Below, piece after piece: positions 6,228 to 7,369 of a stretch of DNA of 7,369 nucleotides. Origin of the DNA: Hyphomicrobiales bacterium (lineage in GTDB: Bacteria > Pseudomonadota > Alphaproteobacteria > Rhizobiales > Rhizobiaceae); assembly GCA_011087745.1 (NCBI GenBank), contig JAALLB010000083.1:1-7369 (forward strand). The letters are read 5' to 3'. The notes under the pieces were generated by a model. The model saw only the letters and a program-made list of their open reading frames with translations, had not been told where the DNA came from and searched no databases. The translations under genes and the position numbers were made by a program. Positions within the stretch are counted from its first letter, which is position 1. Every line of letters begins with the position of its first letter.

Positions 6228-6874
6228 TGAATATTCATTTCAAGAAAATCGCAGCCTTTGTTGCAGCATTCATGCTGATGGGTGCTGCTGCTATCGCACA
6301 TGATGGCGTTGTTCATGAAGATCTTGGCGAAGCGCTTAAGCATCAGGAAGAAACTTCACCAAACACGCTTGGGTTTCCAGATGTAAAAGGGGGTGATTTT
6401 GATCTTATTGATCATCATGGGCGTGAGCGGACTTCCAAAAACCCGGATGGGCATTTTCAATTGATTTTCTTTGGTTATGCCAATTGTAAAGCCATTTGTT
6501 CAGTTGCCTTGCCTCGAATGGCAGCAGCTGTTGATATGCTGAAAGAGCAAAATATTAAAGTAACTCCGCTGCTTATTACCGTTGATCCTGAACGTGACAT
6601 GATTGACAATATGAAGGATGCCTTAGCGTATCATCATGAAGATATGGTAGGATTGACCGGCAGTGAAGCCGCGCTTGAGATAGCCTATAAAGCATTTAAT
6701 GTTGAAAAATCGCTGGTATATGAGCACCCTGAAGAGGGGCCAATTTACGCTCATGGCTCATTTATCTATTTAATTGGACCGAATGGTGATTTTAAAACAC
6801 TTTTGCCACCGATTCTTAGCCCAGAACGCATAGCCGAGGTTGCTAAGGGCTATATTTCCGGCGAAAAGTCTTAA
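6227..6874 (+). CDS. Sco1/SenC/PrrC-family copper-binding thioredoxin-like protein (215 aa)
   Basis: Sco proteins bind copper in the periplasm and help load the CuA centre of cytochrome oxidase or act as thiol reductants; some serve other copper enzymes. FFGYANCKAIC (81-91) gives the Cys-x3-Cys site C87/C91, TVDPERD (118-124) is a family hallmark, and H176 in YAHGSFIYLIG supplies the third copper ligand. Compared with the usual CPDxCP pattern, the prolines after each Cys are replaced by Lys and Ser. The N-terminus (residues 1-24) is a signal peptide or membrane anchor; cleavage after AIA would leave His as residue 1 (HDGVVHED), followed by more His residues. It is the last gene of the plus-strand unit. 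No cytochrome oxidase gene lies in the window, so the client is unknown. Confidence 0.92.
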   Translation: MNIHFKKIAAFVAAFMLMGAAAIAHDGVVHEDLGEALKHQEETSPNTLGFPDVKGGDFDLIDHHGRERTSKNPDGHFQLIFFGYANCKAICSVALPRMAAAVDMLKEQNIKVTPLLITVDPERDMIDNMKDALAYHHEDMVGLTGSEAALEIAYKAFNVEKSLVYEHPEEGPIYAHGSFIYLIGPNGDFKTLLPPILSPERIAEVAKGYISGEKS

Positions 6875-6934
6875 TTATCAATAAGTAAAAATTCTTTTTA
6901 ATCAATTCTTTACGAGATGTGAACTGATAATTAA
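6871..6934. repeat. Perfect 10-bp inverted repeat spanning the end of the Sco gene and the CtrA box
   Basis: TTAATTATCA (6871-6880) is the exact reverse complement of TGATAATTAA (6925-6934), with 44 nt between. Inside lies a second inverted repeat, TAAAAA (6886-6891) and TTTTTA (6895-6900), around a 3-nt loop. The stems are all A/T and so would make a weak RNA hairpin; a terminator role is possible but not convincing. The left arm contains the Sco stop codon and the right arm the first TTAA of the CtrA box. Confidence 0.45.
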
Positions 6935-6946
6935 CTTCATGTTAAT
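6930..6946 (+). promoter_or_regulatory. CtrA-type binding site TTAA-N7-TTAA
   Basis: TTAA (6931-6934) and TTAA (6942-6945) are separated by exactly 7 nt, matching the full consensus of the alphaproteobacterial cell-cycle regulator CtrA. The site is also a perfect dyad, ATTAAC-N5-GTTAAT (6930-6946). It lies 57-73 nt before the start of the gene at 7003, a position suited to a CtrA-controlled promoter, with a weak -10-like CAATAT at 6958-6963. The background is AT-rich, so chance occurrence is possible. Confidence 0.55.
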
Positions 6947-7002
6947 AGTGCGTCCAGCAATATGGCGACAAGTGACCTAACGGAATTAGTGAGTCGTTTA
7001 TT

Positions 7003-7341
7003 ATGCAAGCAGAAAAGAAATTAGAAGACACACCCGTTTCTAGTATGCCAGCCCCGTCTCAGGCGGAGGTTATGCAGCAGATTATGTCCAATCCAGCTGA
7101 TGCGGTTGAGATAGGAACCAAATTGCCAGCCATTCAAAGAGCGCGAATAGCGCAATTTTGTTATGGCCGGGTACATATGCGCGAGCTTGGACTTCGGTTG
7201 GCTAGCACTTGTGACCTGATGACTTTAAAAGCTGCGTTTGGTCGTGGTGGCGAGGTTGTTTTCAAACAATCCAGAGATGTTGATAAAACACTTGGAAAGT
7301 TAAAGAACTCTCCTGGCACAGTACTAGACGCTATTGGATAA
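7003..7341 (+). CDS. Small cytoplasmic protein of unknown function (112 aa)
   Basis: No signal peptide or membrane segment. The first 20 residues are polar and Pro/Ser-rich and probably disordered. Residues about 21-75 look helical: AEVMQQIMSNPADAVEIG, then LPAIQRARIAQFCYGRVHMR (41-60) and ELGLRLASTCDLMTL (61-75), with two cysteines (C53, C70). A Gly-rich turn, FGRGGEVVF (79-87), precedes a basic stretch ending near 105. I do not recognise the family. A GTGAG about 9 nt before the ATG can serve as ribosome binding site. It stands alone after a 128-nt AT-rich spacer that carries a CtrA-type box, so it may be cell-cycle or motility regulated; this is inference from the site only. Confidence 0.75.
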   Translation: MQAEKKLEDTPVSSMPAPSQAEVMQQIMSNPADAVEIGTKLPAIQRARIAQFCYGRVHMRELGLRLASTCDLMTLKAAFGRGGEVVFKQSRDVDKTLGKLKNSPGTVLDAIG

Positions 7342-7369
7342 GGCGTTGAATTGATTCATAAATGTGATT

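Noticed and set aside
6886..6900. Rho-independent terminator after the Sco gene (TAAAAA-TTC-TTTTTA)
   Set aside because: The stem is only A/T with a 3-nt loop and no following T-tract, so it is too weak to call.

Overview
This window looks like chromosomal DNA from an alphaproteobacterium of moderate GC (by eye in the 40s percent). The evidence is the adjacent dapB-gpmA pair (a familiar arrangement in Hyphomicrobiales/Rhizobiales), a short alphaproteobacterial-type GpmA of 209 residues, a perfect CtrA-type box (TTAA-N7-TTAA) and a Sco-type copper protein. No rRNA, tRNA, CRISPR array, insertion sequence or phage gene is visible. The exact genus cannot be read from the sequence.

Left edge (1-167): the 3' end of an unrecognised plus-strand reading frame (2-139), which converges on the minus-strand block. 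No convincing terminator lies between them.

Minus-strand block (5032 down to 168), in transcription order: slyX, a stand-alone MOSC-domain protein, an MsbA-type ABC exporter, dapB (lysine/diaminopimelate synthesis), gpmA (glycolysis) and two tandem hotdog-fold thioesterases of the PaaI type. Genes overlap or lie very close (slyX/MOSC nearly abut, exporter/dapB overlap by 4 nt, dapB/gpmA gap 23 nt, gpmA/thioesterase overlap, thioesterase/thioesterase overlap by 4 nt). The one real gap is 71 nt upstream of the exporter, where a possible sigma-70 promoter sits. This is mostly housekeeping content, apart from a lysine-rich tail on the exporter.

Plus-strand block (5137-6874): three tightly spaced genes that all encode predicted exported proteins. 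The first two are small cysteine-containing proteins that I do not recognise by family name. Reading them side by side suggests that they share one domain (a D-x-x-C strand, a C-x3-C motif and a G-(V/L)-(V/L)-x-D/(DA)D-(x)n-VLK segment), so they look like diverged paralogues. The third is a Sco1/SenC-family protein with the Cys-x3-Cys and His of the copper site. Together they suggest a periplasmic copper or thiol handling unit with two poorly characterised partners, and this is the best candidate for something new here. The divergent spacer (5033-5136) carries two imperfect dyads that could be operators.

Right end (6875-7369): an AT-rich spacer with nested inverted repeats and a full CtrA box, followed by a 112-residue cytoplasmic protein of unknown function that is a candidate CtrA target.
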